From assembly GCF_025370935.1 (NCBI RefSeq), contig NC_133476.1, forward strand, positions 13,585,411 through 13,649,410: a stretch of 64,000 bases of DNA, in the 5' to 3' direction. The notes under the pieces are model-generated. The model did no database searches. It had not been told where the DNA came from and saw nothing but the letters and a program-made list of their open reading frames with translations. Positions within the stretch are counted from its first letter, which is position 1. Each line of letters opens with the position of its first letter. The DNA is from Choristoneura fumiferana. Taxonomy: Eukaryota; Arthropoda; Insecta; Lepidoptera; Tortricidae. This document shows, one piece after another, positions 52,601 through 64,000 of this stretch. Position numbers and translations under genes: made by a program.

Positions 52601-55045
52601 AACGGTACTCTGCAGAATCTAAAGTGAAGTAAATTGTCTTCTGTTGCTCCTCTGTTTACATCCTTTAGCCATAAAATCTCGTCACGTCACGATCCTCATC
52701 TTGAAGGGCTACTTGAAGAAATGCCTTCTCAACATCGGCTATCAAGCCTATTTTCTTTGTACGGAATTTCAAAAGTAGAGCTGTTAGATCTTCTAGCATA
52801 GAAGGACCACTGTATAGGCATTCATTAAGGCTCTTCTGCCCTGTCGTCTTTGCAGATGCGTCGTACACGATTCTCCTTTCTTTCCCTTCTGCTTAACCAT
52901 ATGGTGGGGTAAATAATGAAGAGGGTGATCACTTTTCTGTACGTCTTCTTGATCGACTATTTCTATAATGCCAAGGTGTAGTTGTTCCTTCAAGATGGAC
53001 TCGTATTCATCGAGAGCTGCCGTATCGAGCCTCTTCAGAGTGCTTCTTAATCGACCTAGGGCTAGACCAAAATTTGATGGTAAATCTGGTGGGTACTGAA
53101 TCCACGGCCATTTGACCAGATATCGGCCATTTTGGTATTGCACGGTGTTGTTGAAATGGCGTACTGCTTCTTCTTGTCTCGTAGCTTTTGGAGAATCTGT
53201 GATCCCTATACTTTCTAGGACCATAGGAATTGCACATCTATACTTCTCAGCGGCAGATCAGGTTCAGTAAAGTACGGGCAACTAGGAATGTGGCATTGAC
53301 AATATGTCACAACAGATAGGGCATTGTCGACTTCCCCTGGAGTTATGTTTCCAGATAGTACCCATCCAAAGTCCGTATCCAGTAAATATAGATTTTCAGC
53401 GATCTGGACTTTATTGTCTCTAAGGATGGCACTGTAGCAGTCATTGCCTATAAGTAAATCAACAGTCTCTCCAGCTGTATCATCGTCAGCAATTACATCT
53501 ACTCCATTATATTCCGAGAAAGCAACTGAACTCTGTCTGTAATCTTTGGTACAATATTAACTGTTATTTGTTTACTGATACCACGCTTGGTTAGAATGTC
53601 GACTACTGTTGTAGGGCTAGACAGTTTTTTGAGGTTTAGACGCTCCAAAGGTATAAATTAGAAGAGAATCTTCCCGAAGATTCTGCAGGTTCAACATACT
53701 TGCAGCTTGTTGCGTGATATAGCTACGCTGGCTGCACAGTCCAGCAAGATACGAGAAAGTTTTGATTTCTTGGTTTCAGGGTTTTGTAGAGTTCCCACCG
53801 CGGTCTGCAAGTAAGTATAACGATTAACATTGATACAAGATGCAATAGCATTTGCAGCTTCTGCCGTTACTGACTCACCACTTGGGACTGGACAAAAACA
53901 CCATTAATGGTCGCCCTTGCAGCGGTAGCAAGAAATTTTCCTCCTGCACAAGGCTGTTTGGTGGTTCCGTCGTAGGCAATGTAGGCATCTTCCGTGTAAT
54001 TTTTTCTGCCTAGCTTCCACAGTTTGGAATCGACGGCAATCGGCACTCAGATGTCCCTAGCGTTGCAAAAGAGACACGGCCTCTTTGGCCTCTTTGCTGG
54101 TGGTGCCTCGTGATCCTTGCTGTGTTTCCGCTTACGGCTGACCTGCGGGCGCGCCTCAACTCGAACCTGCAGGGCTTCCGTGGTGCTTGACCCGGTACAG
54201 TGGCATCTTCATGGCTTATAAGAGCAGCCGACCTCTCCATAGCGTGATGATCCGGTCCAAGCTGCTCCTAATGGAGACCAAATCATCATTCTTTTCCCCA
54301 ATAAGGTGATGTTCATGTATGACCTTCGCTGGAAATTTGGAGAGCACTAATGCTCTTAGGTGGTTGCCGCTGACTGGCTCGCCTAGTTTCTCCAAAACCC
54401 TGAGATTTCTTTCAATGTTATCCAACACGCTGCGACAGCTAGTGCTGGACTGATCCGCCTTGGTAAGTTTGTAAGCGCTGTATAATGGGCATCTATTAGA
54501 TGTTGTTAGAGCCAAATCGCTGCTTCAAGGTATCTACGGCTATTGAGTAGTTTGCATTAGTTGCGGTTAATCCAGATATGGTTCTAAAGCCGTCCTTTGA
54601 GGCAGCCCATCAGATAAAGCAGCTTTTCTGACTCTGCGATTTCTCTATCATCTACATTTGCCACAAATCTGTCCCAAAACTCACTCCATTTTAGTTTATC
54701 ACCATCGTATGTAGGTAGGCCTAGCTCAGGCAATTTAGCCTTTTGGGTAACTCGTAGTTGACTTTTGCTGAGCTCCCATGCAGTCTCAAGCTCGGTTAAT
54801 GTGTCTTCAGCTTCAAGCTGGTCCTGTGTTACTTCGCTTACATCAGTGTCCCCAGATGTATTTAACAGGTGATATACTTCTTTCTCGAGTAATTCGAGAC
54901 ACTGTCTGAGTTTCAACCGGTGGGACACAAATTCTTCTTGAGGTGCGCCCTCTTCCTTACACTTCACTAGCAGAGCTTTAGCACTAGCTGCAACTTCCCT
55001 CAATTTTAGTTGTCTCAGGACAAGCCTAGCTTGGGAACTCGCCAT
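49656..55045 (-). pseudogene. BEL/Pao Gag-Pol of element 2, frame broken by ~18 indels
   Basis: Same start (55045), stop (49656) and domain order as the intact frame of element 1, but split into at least nine open pieces. The largest covers most of the integrase (50102-51298), another the RT/RNase H middle (51895-52551), another the Gag N-terminus (54584-55045). Compared by eye with element 1, nearly all differences that break the frame are single bases lost from short homopolymers (for example near 50133, 51401, 51544, 51919, 52673, 52875, 53528, 54192, 54460, 54582), with two gains (53626, 53895). Substitutions are rare. This fits sequencing error better than genetic decay. Confidence 0.9.
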
Positions 55046-56178
55046 GATGTCAGCTGTAAGTAGTTTAACACTAATTGAAATACTCATATACACTGGCTCA
55101 AAGTTACTGAGGCTAAATGCTCAAAAGGTCTGCACTAATATAACGCAATTATGTACTATATAACTTACCTAAGCCAACCAAATATAGGAGGGACAGTGCT
55201 GGCGCTGTGTCAGGTACTGATGTCTGTCGTTTCGCTTGCGAGAAATGAGAATGCGTGCGGATACGTTTCCTACTTGTCACGACTGAAACGCATAAAAATG
55301 CTTGCATTATAATCTTTCATTAGAGATTAACCGGTTATTCGCATGTAACAAGTGCAACAAGTAGCACAACATACCTGTAAATACTCCGCGCCATACTTCA
55401 GAAACGCTCCTCGATGCATATAAATATGACTTTCCAGATAAAGATCGCAAATGCGCACTTCCGAGAACACAATTAGAGCACTTATTTTACGAGTATCTAA
55501 TAAGTTTTCCACATTGATACACAAAATCTCGACCGAATTTTCAACATTCGAAAACAGAAAAGCGGTAGGAAAAAAAAACGTAATGTTACCAGACTGACAT
55601 TTCTCCCCTACATAGATCATTACGGTGCGTTCCGATTCTCCATCACAAGCTTAACTAAATCTGTATAATCTTGTTATTGTCAGAAAGAATATATATGCTG
55701 GCCTATTTCTTTTTTTATAATAATTATATTATTAATTAAATTCATTATTTACATGATGGATAGATTAAAAAAAACATATAATATGTCGCAAACAATAATA
55801 ATACAGCGTAATACGAAAAACGCACCCATAAACAACAGACACAGATTGAACCAAACCAGAAATACCACAGACTATGCCAAGAGGTACGTTCCGTATCTGT
55901 AGGTTGGTAATAAGGTATTAAATAAAGAGTTGTGTTGACATTGTGTTGCATCGATGATAACTCGATATTTAATCACATACGAGGCCGTAATAAAACAAAA
56001 CGAATTTGTTTTATTTCCTTTAATAAAAACACGCAGCAGCTATAAAAGAACGGAAGTTGCAGTTGCATCTAATCGTCGTCAACGTGTCAACTCAAAGAAC
56101 AATAAAGTAATCTGGGACTGGAAAAACCAGACTCAATCCGGCTTCCCAACCTCATATCCCAGCACATCTCCACCATTT
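55046..56178 (-). other. Leader of BEL element 2
   Basis: Corresponds to 29199-30314. Contains a short insertion near 55517-55540 relative to element 1 and several indels; the same TGG-type primer-binding start follows the LTR. Confidence 0.75.
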
Positions 56179-57049
56179 TATCGTGCCCTCTAGACCCTCG
56201 GATAAGAAAACCGTTTGCCTGAATTCGTAATAGGGGGTATAGGTTCGTTGGGACGATAAATGGAACTAAAGGATACACAATACTAGCCACGTGAATGTAG
56301 AAGAAGAAGTTAACTTCGGTCGTGTATCTTTATTAATAACATGTATGTATATACATGGTCTTATCTACAGTGGCTTCACCTTGTATAATATGAGGGCCTG
56401 GTCTACCCAGAGTTACCCTCTCTGTACAGTCGATTACGTCTCCAGTCTAGACACTGCGTAAGTGTGCCTTGGTGTCCTACGTATCCTCAGTTCCTGCTCA
56501 GTTAGGGGAACTTATTGTACAGGGTTTATGGGTGTCGTAAGCCCTATAATACCCTGAGCCTGACACCAGCTGGACATGGCGGCTGTGCCGCCACGGGGCC
56601 CTCCTCCTACCCCTTCAGGCCCGACCCGTATGCTCCAACTCATAATCGACCGTACTACAATGGCTTGCCAGTATGCTTCCGATACATACTCTCATGGGAG
56701 TCCCGGACTCTATAAGAATGGATCTTCTGAATGACCGATAGCTGACCCATTCTTCCACATCCATGTAGCTAGATATATCGATTATAAAAGCGTATATATA
56801 CATGAGCACTTACCAGGATCATCTCTGGTCACCGCGAGGAGTCAGCCATTGCCATCGCACTCGCAATCCACACGCAAAATGTCTTTCTGCCTCAAATACC
56901 CTCTCTCTCGCATTCTTTTACGCGCCGTATTCTGTCACCCGAAGGGTAACACACAAAGAGGATCGTTTAAAGCATAGAACAAGGAAAACGTTGCACCATC
57001 GCAATATAGATTGACAATAAGGCAGGGTTGACACTTACCAAACTGTTTA
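56179..57049 (-). repeat. 5' LTR of BEL element 2, truncated by the gap
   Basis: Matches 30315-31160 or so; indels increase sharply over the last 150 bases before the gap, as expected at a low-coverage contig end. Confidence 0.92.
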
Positions 57050-57570
57050 NNNNNNNNNNNNNNNNNNNNNNNNNNNNNNNNNNNNNNNNNNNNNNNNNNN
57101 NNNNNNNNNNNNNNNNNNNNNNNNNNNNNNNNNNNNNNNNNNNNNNNNNNNNNNNNNNNNNNNNNNNNNNNNNNNNNNNNNNNNNNNNNNNNNNNNNNNN
57201 NNNNNNNNNNNNNNNNNNNNNNNNNNNNNNNNNNNNNNNNNNNNNNNNNNNNNNNNNNNNNNNNNNNNNNNNNNNNNNNNNNNNNNNNNNNNNNNNNNNN
57301 NNNNNNNNNNNNNNNNNNNNNNNNNNNNNNNNNNNNNNNNNNNNNNNNNNNNNNNNNNNNNNNNNNNNNNNNNNNNNNNNNNNNNNNNNNNNNNNNNNNN
57401 NNNNNNNNNNNNNNNNNNNNNNNNNNNNNNNNNNNNNNNNNNNNNNNNNNNNNNNNNNNNNNNNNNNNNNNNNNNNNNNNNNNNNNNNNNNNNNNNNNNN
57501 NNNNNNNNNNNNNNNNNNNNNNNNNNNNNNNNNNNNNNNNNNNNNNNNNNNNNNNNNNNNNNNNNNNNNN
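57050..57570. other. Assembly gap, 521 N
   Basis: An estimated-size gap between contigs B and C. Open frames reported across it are meaningless. Confidence 0.97.
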
Positions 57571-58122
57571 CAAGGTCTAATCAAAAATTAACAGTAATAA
57601 GTAAGTACATACATAAATAAAGAAATTTAGGCACTGCTCTTGTTTTTCATCATATCACATTCACGGGCTCTATACAACATACTCTCGATTATTTCTCAAT
57701 TATCTAGTAAGCGTTTCATTCTTATAACAATAATAATTAAGTATTAAAGATTGGCTTCTTGGTTCACTTAGGTACCTATATGTTGTTTAATACTGTTTTT
57801 TTCAGTTAATGAATAAATATTATTGAAACGTCGTACACAAACAATTGATTTTCCCCGTACACCTAAGGTTAAGCTGGGAGCTCCAACTTGGTCTGTTCCA
57901 TTTATGATATGAAGCTTTGATAAGTTGGGTACAATTTCTCGTTATTGGAATAAATAGGCTTTACTTCTAAAACATAAGATAAAAAAAGTGTACACAGAAT
58001 TACAAGTGAACTCGTGTACTAAGTTGAATAAGAAGTCATCAATTCACAACTCTATTTAATAACTATTTTAATAATAGAGTTGGGATTTGGTGTAGTTTAT
58101 AGAAACGATGTGTACTTAAGTA

Positions 58123-58267
58123 CAGTCGTACAAATTTAAATCATGACCCAGGGTGGAACTTTTTAATAATCAATTTCACTATGACTTCATTGACAAAAGT
58201 ATGAGATGCCAACAAGACATTAGTAGCACAAAGGTTACCCTGGGCTCATGATTAATTTGTTCGGCTG
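58123..58267. mobile_element. CAGTCG-type MITE, allelic copy
   Basis: Equivalent of 21991-22136, with several indels in the right arm. Confidence 0.8.
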
Positions 58268-58515
58268 TACTTTATTAAGGTTGATATGGGGTATTCATTA
58301 TTAAACTAATATTGATTATAACGTCAATGAGAAGAGCGGAAAGGAAATCTCATTCAAAGCAAAAATCAATGTTAATGGGTCTTTTAAACGTATTACTCGT
58401 TACAGGAAATGAGAGGAAATGCTGAAAATATCAACCGCAATTGCTATACTTAAGTAATCAAATACTAAAAATCAAAACTATCAAAATAAATGGTCACCGC
58501 GAAGACAGTGTTATC

Positions 58516-59330
58516 AAACTCAAACTCACAAAACATTTATTGACAGAAAAAAACATACTACATCAAACAAAACACAGTAAAAACATAAAATAGGAGAAGA
58601 GAGGAATAAAGAGACATTGTGCTGTAGTGTGATGCCCAAAAGGACCAGCTCAGCATTGTGCCGTAGCCTTTAACCAGAAGCTGCAGCGCTGGTTTTTCCA
58701 GCTGAATCCCGGTGTGTGGCACCCCACGTAACTGAACGCGTAATTATTGCGGGAAAAGAAAAAAAAAAACTATATATTATATATAATATATATGATATAT
58801 ATATATATATATAAAATCATGACAAATATAGAATTATAAAATACCTATAAATCATACATATCGTGGAAAATTGTACAAGATGATTTAAAAATAAAATAAA
58901 AACATAGCAATAAATTCCAATTAACAACAATTATATATGAAACAAATAAGTAAAATAAAAATAGGACGCCTCAAATAAGTGACAACTCGCCACCAAACAG
59001 GTTGTTCTTTTTGGTAATCAAAAAGATATTCTCAGCTTTATTTAAATGTTTGTTTGCACATTGGTAGACGTAGAGTGGCGCAAGTTGTTCAACACCTGGT
59101 GGCCGCAATACTTAAAAACTACCACGAAGGCAGCTGACCCATGTTTGGCAATACACAAAGGCCCCTCACCACACGACACGCGATTTACGCCACGCTAAGC
59201 TTCTCGAACAAGTACTTCGGTCGTCCGTCTGTATTATCCCGAACAAAAGGGTCGCAAGGTGAATTTCACGACGAAGAGACATCTTCAAGAGGCCAGCAGC
59301 GTTAAGGCTAGGAAATAACGTGTCCGTGTG
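58516..59330 (-). mobile_element. LINE-like insertion present only in contig C
   Basis: Absent from the equivalent point in contig A (about 22383). On the minus strand it ends with GAGTTTGAGTTT-type repeats preceded by an AATAAA, as LINE 3' ends do. It contains a (TA)n run at about 58770-58815. Flanks share TTAT; contig A has 'gtgttatcttatgcac' at the site, so target duplication or footprint is ambiguous. Confidence 0.65.
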
Positions 59331-59830
59331 TTATGCACTTCTCCAAAAAAAAAGTTAATAAAATAAGGGTATGATTTTATTGATCATCTAATACATGCGT
59401 TTTCGGCGGCTAAAAAATAATATTTGCTCCTAAAATAGTAGATCTGTCACCTAATTGAATCACCAAATTTATCAAAACGGTTACCTAAATATTATTTAAA
59501 AATTACTCGGAAATAATATTGATCATCAAATAATTATATTAGTTCCAAAATAATAGATGTGTCACTAAAACTGAATCACCAAAAAATATAGAAATGGCTT
59601 CCTAAAACTTAATTATAATCACTGGCAAAAAATTGAACATCAAAATAATTTACTGAAATTTGACGATAATGATATACAATGAATGAAATAATAATAATAA
59701 TATCTTCTCACAAATTACACCAATTGACCCAGCCCCAAACTAAGCAAAGTTTATTCTACCAAAAATACGAATGTTTGGTCTCGGGTCTTGGGTGTTTAAT
59801 TATGTATTTAAGTATGTATCTATTTATATA

Positions 59831-59835
59831 ATTAT
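59831..59835. other. Empty BEL target site (single ATTAT)
   Basis: 'ctatttatataattatattta' spans the site without interruption, matching both flanks of element 1 (22861-22880 and 31209-31220). Confidence 0.9.
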
Positions 59836-60581
59836 ATTTATCCGTTGCTTAGTGCCCATAACACAAGCTTTGCTAAGCTTACTGTGGGACTAGGTCAATT
59901 GGTGTGAATTGCCCCGTGATATTTATTTATTTATGGGTGCTAACGGGTAGACATACATACAAATATACTATAAATTCATACAAACATCCAATACTGAAGT
60001 ATCTACCACAAACATTTATATTAATCATACAAGTATTAGCAAAAAATGTTCGAATCTGGCACTTCGCCGGCCGCTGCCGCGGCACGCTCGCTTCGCTCGC
60101 TCTGCTCGCGCACTGAGGGATGCAGTTCTACTTAACACTCCTCCTTGCTTCGCTCGTCGTACCTAACCTGACCTGCCTTGTAGAATAGGTAGAAGTATCG
60201 AATTAAGGAACTGATCAATTTACTAGGTGACAGATCTATTATTTTGATGATCAAACTATAATAATTTAGGATACAGGTTTACATTAATCTGATGACTCAT
60301 ATACAGGATCATAGACAGATTTGATTAATTTGATGACCAATATATTTCTTAGGGGTAGATATAATAATTAGGGTATCGCAGTTTAGTGACAAATCTAAAT
60401 TGAAGTGACAGAAAATATAGTTCCATAAAATAATAATAATTTTCAGGGTTCCGTAGCCCGTCCGTCCATCTATCTGTGGTTTAGCTTAGAGAGAGATTAG
60501 CTAATGCTATAAAGGTGTATTGCATGGATTATTATGTGAACTACGTCGACAAAGTGATGTGATATTTTTTTTTTAACAAAT

Positions 60582-60782
60582 AATGGAACCGATTACCTAC
60601 AAAAGCTTAAAAATATTTTTCTACTAATTTGAAGTCGGTGCCTCAGCATGAGCCAGCAGGAGTGGAACTATAGTCGTCTACCCCACCTACTGGGCTTCAA
60701 TCACTCCTGCTGGCTCGTGTTGCGCCACCGACTTTAAACTAGAAGAAAATATTTTTCATGGTTTTTGTAGTCGGTTCCATTT
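60582..60782. mobile_element. Fold-back MITE, contig C copy
   Basis: Equivalent of 31981-32179 with minor changes. Confidence 0.75.
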
Positions 60783-62341
60783 TTAGGGTTTCGGAGCGAA
60801 AATTGCAAAAACGGAACCCTCATAGTTTTCATCTGTGTCTGTCTGTCCGTCCGTCCGTATGTCACAGGCATTTTACTCGAAAACTACAAGATGTATATCA
60901 ATGAAATTTGGAGTACAGATGTCTTGTCAAAGCCGCTATTTAGTTTTGTAGTTAAATTACAAAAATAAATATTTATAGGGGGGGAGGGTGGCACTTCATA
61001 CACGTAACAGAAATTTTAAAAAATAAATTAACTCGCATCAACGTGTGGCACATAGTTCGACAGCTCTTTTGAAAATATATTAAGGTTTCTCAAAAACTTT
61101 TTTGATTTAGTGAAGATTTCCGGAAATAATCGCTCCCAAAGTAGCAAAAATTGTGTCTATCTTGTAAACCGTTTGTCCAAAAAATATGGAAAGATAACGC
61201 TTAATAAATAATATCAACGAAAATTGGTTTCAACATGATCCGATATACCGTTTTTGAGTTATTGCCGAAAAACTGCGCTTCTCAACAAAAGGAGGTGCCG
61301 TGAAGATACGCTCTTTTTCTGGTAATAGATTTTAAGACTGTAGTAAGTGTTTTAATTGTGTTATAACGCACATAATATTACTTGATTTATTTCGTAATGG
61401 CTACGGAACCCTATCTTGGGCGTGTCCGACACGCTCTTGGCTGGTTTTTTATTTTTAGCTCGGAACCCTAAAAAGTACTTACCACGAAAAATATAATAAT
61501 AATAATAATTTATTTCCAAAACATCTTTTTACATTGTCCACAATATTCTCACCTGTCTCATTTTTAGGAGTTATAGGTATGAGAAATTTTTGATATCAAC
61601 TTCCTTTTTGGGCTCCACACAAAACCAGCGCTACTGCACATAATGTGCGGCAACACATGCTGAGTGGAGACCCTTTTTGATATCCTGCCGTGTCACCAAG
61701 TAACATAGTTTTAGTGCTAGTTTAGACTAAGTCTTAGGTGGTACTAATGGAGCCAAAAAAAACCTTTCTTTCTTTCTTTCCTCGTATGTGACGTTAAGGC
61801 TCGTACCCTTACCCTACTACTGTGTCTCGGCCGTGCAGTAAATACATAGTACCTACTCAAAGAAAACGCTCGCTACACTGTCGTATGAAGTTGTGACTGG
61901 CCCTTTACTTATGAGCGTAAGAAGATGTTTAGAAGTAAGTAATTACTGGCACTTGAGGTATCCCATCTTAGGCCTCTAGGTTGGCAACGCATCTGCAATC
62001 CCCCTGGTGTTGCAGATGTCTATGGGCGGTGGTGATCTCTTATCATCAGGAGATCCACTTGCTCGTTTGCCATCCAGTTGAATAAAAAAAAAATGAACAC
62101 AGCAGTAGAATATTCTCGAGAATGGACTTATCTAATAAATACATTTAAACGAGCAATTCTTGTATTTTCGGGGATGACAAATCGATCTAGCTTGGTCTTA
62201 TCTCTGGGAAAAACGCTTATTATCGAGTTTTAGCCCGAGCAAAGCTCGGTCGCCCATATACTGTACATTAAAGTGTAAGTGTGTGATAAGAATAGGTAGA
62301 TACGTGACTGCGAATGCCCCTTATTCATCCTTTGATACGTA

Positions 62342-62472
62342 CAGTCACCAGCGCCAATATCTGACACAACAAGCGTGCATAAATATCTGATACGGCTCTA
62401 TTTCTAGGGCCGGAAGGACGTGTCAGATATTTTTGCACGCTCCGCTGTGGCAGATATTAATGCTGGTGACTG
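62342..62472. mobile_element. 131-bp MITE (CAGTCACC family), contig C copy
   Basis: Equivalent of 33766-33896. Confidence 0.85.
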
Positions 62473-64000
62473 TACCATATTCTAATTGTGAGTATATTTA
62501 CCAAGATTACTCGTTCTACCTCTCCATTGACGTTATAAATAATGTATTGTAGTCTTATAGTAATATCGACTCAGAAATTGTATTGCTTCAGAAAGTTTCT
62601 ACAAAAATACAGGTGCTTAAGTACCTACCTAAATATTATATGCACGAAGTAGTTCTCACAGAAGTACTTATTATTTTTAATTCTATTTAATATTGCATTG
62701 GTGATTACCTACTTTGTTCAAGTTTTGGACAAACCTTTATTTGAATTTAAATAAGAGTGTAATGTATGTAGGTATCTCTGTCCTCGTAAGGGCTCGTCAT
62801 ATACATATTTTAGGTCATTATTTAGGACATATAGGTACATCAAAGCTAAATTGGCATTAAGTTTGAATTTCTATTGACCAAAATTTGACGCGGGCCTTAC
62901 GAGGCTATCATTGCCTAAAATTTGTGATAATGTCTAGTCCATTATTACCATCACAATTTGCAATTCGACGTAAATAGATTTGGAAGTTATTAAGTAACAA
63001 CGAAACTTTTCTAAAACTGAAGCTATGTCTAATTCTCAAATAATTTTTTATCTCAATTTCTCAAAAAAGCTTTATTGTCTCTCGATAAACGAATTGATAC
63101 CGAATAACGAAAGTAAGTTAAAGGTCTTTTTTGTAATCTCAAAACATTATTTAAAATTAATTAACCTTCTTCTAATTAGTGAACGAACCTTTTTAATTAG
63201 CTTTCTACTTCGCAATTGCGAACAATATAAATCTTTATAAGTATATTTCCATTTTTAATTTCATATTTTTCTCAAAATTTGGCACATTTCTTTAATTGCA
63301 TCTTTTACCTTATATGACAAAACTGTGAATCTACTTCTTTTGGACTTAGATGTCAACGTCAAGAATTTATATTGTAGTAAATATATGTAGATAGATCACA
63401 TCAAAATGACTTTTTCTTTATTTACATAAGTATAGACAGTTGCTTCAGAATTTTAATCATAATGATCAAGTTAAAAACACGTAACAAAGTATATAAGACT
63501 ACCTAAAGTCTATTTTAAGTAAATTGTATTTTTTTAAACATTGCGAAGACAGTTGCGGTGATAGGTATCTAGATATCTACATATTATGTATTGTCCAAGA
63601 AAACATATACTATAGTGAGACTTACTGGTGTTTTAAAAAATCAATAGACAAAGATTTTATTTAAATATACATATTTACTTATGCTATTCTTGATTTAATC
63701 AATGATATAACAATGAACATGTTGTTCTTAAAAGTTTTCTTACTGCATATTATTATAAACGTATTTCACTTTTCGCAATACTACTTAAAATAAATCAAAT
63801 GACTGACTTAAATAATAATACTGTCTTAAACATTCTGCTCGCATCACCCTATGTTTTCTTACTTTAATTTAATTCAAGTGACTAGAGATTTTTCAAGTAA
63901 ATCTAGCAATCTGCTAATTAAAAACAAACTGTTGTTTTTAAATCTGTTATTTTTAATTAGGAGATTGTTATATTTGTGATATGTACATATTTTTGGAACT

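Larger units (their letters stand above)
48741..57049 (-). mobile_element. BEL/Pao element 2, same family, right end in gap
   Basis: About 99% identical in bases to element 1, but in different flanking DNA, so an independent insertion. The left LTR is complete; the right LTR runs into the 521-N gap about 40 bp before its end. Both of its LTRs share a 'ca' insertion ('ctgctcagttagg') absent from both LTRs of element 1. The target duplication cannot be checked. Confidence 0.92.
57571..64000. repeat. Contig C: second copy of 21438-35424 without BEL
   Basis: 57571 aligns with 21438 and 64000 with 35424, collinear throughout. Two structural differences: the BEL element is absent (empty site 59831-59835), and an 815-bp insertion is present at 58516-59330. 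Substitutions are few; short indels are many. Probably the alternative haplotype; a recent segmental duplication is the other possibility. Confidence 0.93.

Noticed and set aside
56935..57591. Long open frames of about 190-210 codons
   Set aside because: They consist almost entirely of N from the 521-base gap.
1..64000. CRISPR array, operon or prophage
   Set aside because: Spliced animal genes and eukaryotic transposons throughout; the only regular repeats are the 220-bp tandem pair and microsatellites.

Overview
This is nuclear DNA from an insect, most likely a moth or butterfly. The evidence is spliced animal genes with GT-AG introns, an AT-rich background, an intact BEL/Pao LTR retrotransposon, tRNA-derived SINEs and many short fold-back MITEs of the kind that fill lepidopteran introns. 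No bacterial features (operons, RBS, CRISPR) are present. The window is three contigs: A (1-44158), a 100-N gap, B (44259-57049), a 521-N gap, and C (57571-64000).

Contig A holds three recognisable host genes. An LRIG-type receptor (LRR plus three Ig domains, minus strand, 1950-4624, one coding exon) lies head to head with NECAP, an endocytic adaptor-binding protein (plus strand, 6871-12239, five exons, reconstructed completely). From 12.3 to 35.7 kb there is mostly mobile DNA: nested MITEs, an inverted SINE pair, one candidate membrane-protein exon (20098-20334) and a complete BEL/Pao element (22881-31208) with 893/894-bp LTRs, a 5-bp target duplication and an intact 1801-codon polyprotein. 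From 43.4 down to 35.7 kb on the minus strand are 12 coding exons of an ELK (KCNH-type) voltage-gated potassium channel, running from just after the expected PAS region to the C-terminus.

Contig B starts with the last two coding exons of an unrecognised single-pass membrane protein (plus strand, 44605-47183). It then carries a second BEL element (48741 to the gap) whose reading frame is broken by about 18 one-base indels, nearly all in homopolymers. Contig C is a second copy of the locus at 21438-35424, but without the BEL element: it shows the unoccupied target site. The simplest reading is that C is the other haplotype, left in the scaffold, so the first BEL insertion is young and probably polymorphic.

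Two host genes (LRIG tail, ELK exon 3) are also broken by one missing base in a short C run, with the correct frame resuming immediately. These look like consensus errors, and automatic gene models would be wrong at both places. I found no wholly new biological system. The most informative signals are the filled/empty BEL pair, the MITE-in-MITE and LINE-in-MITE nests with readable target duplications, and the uncharacterised membrane-protein exons.
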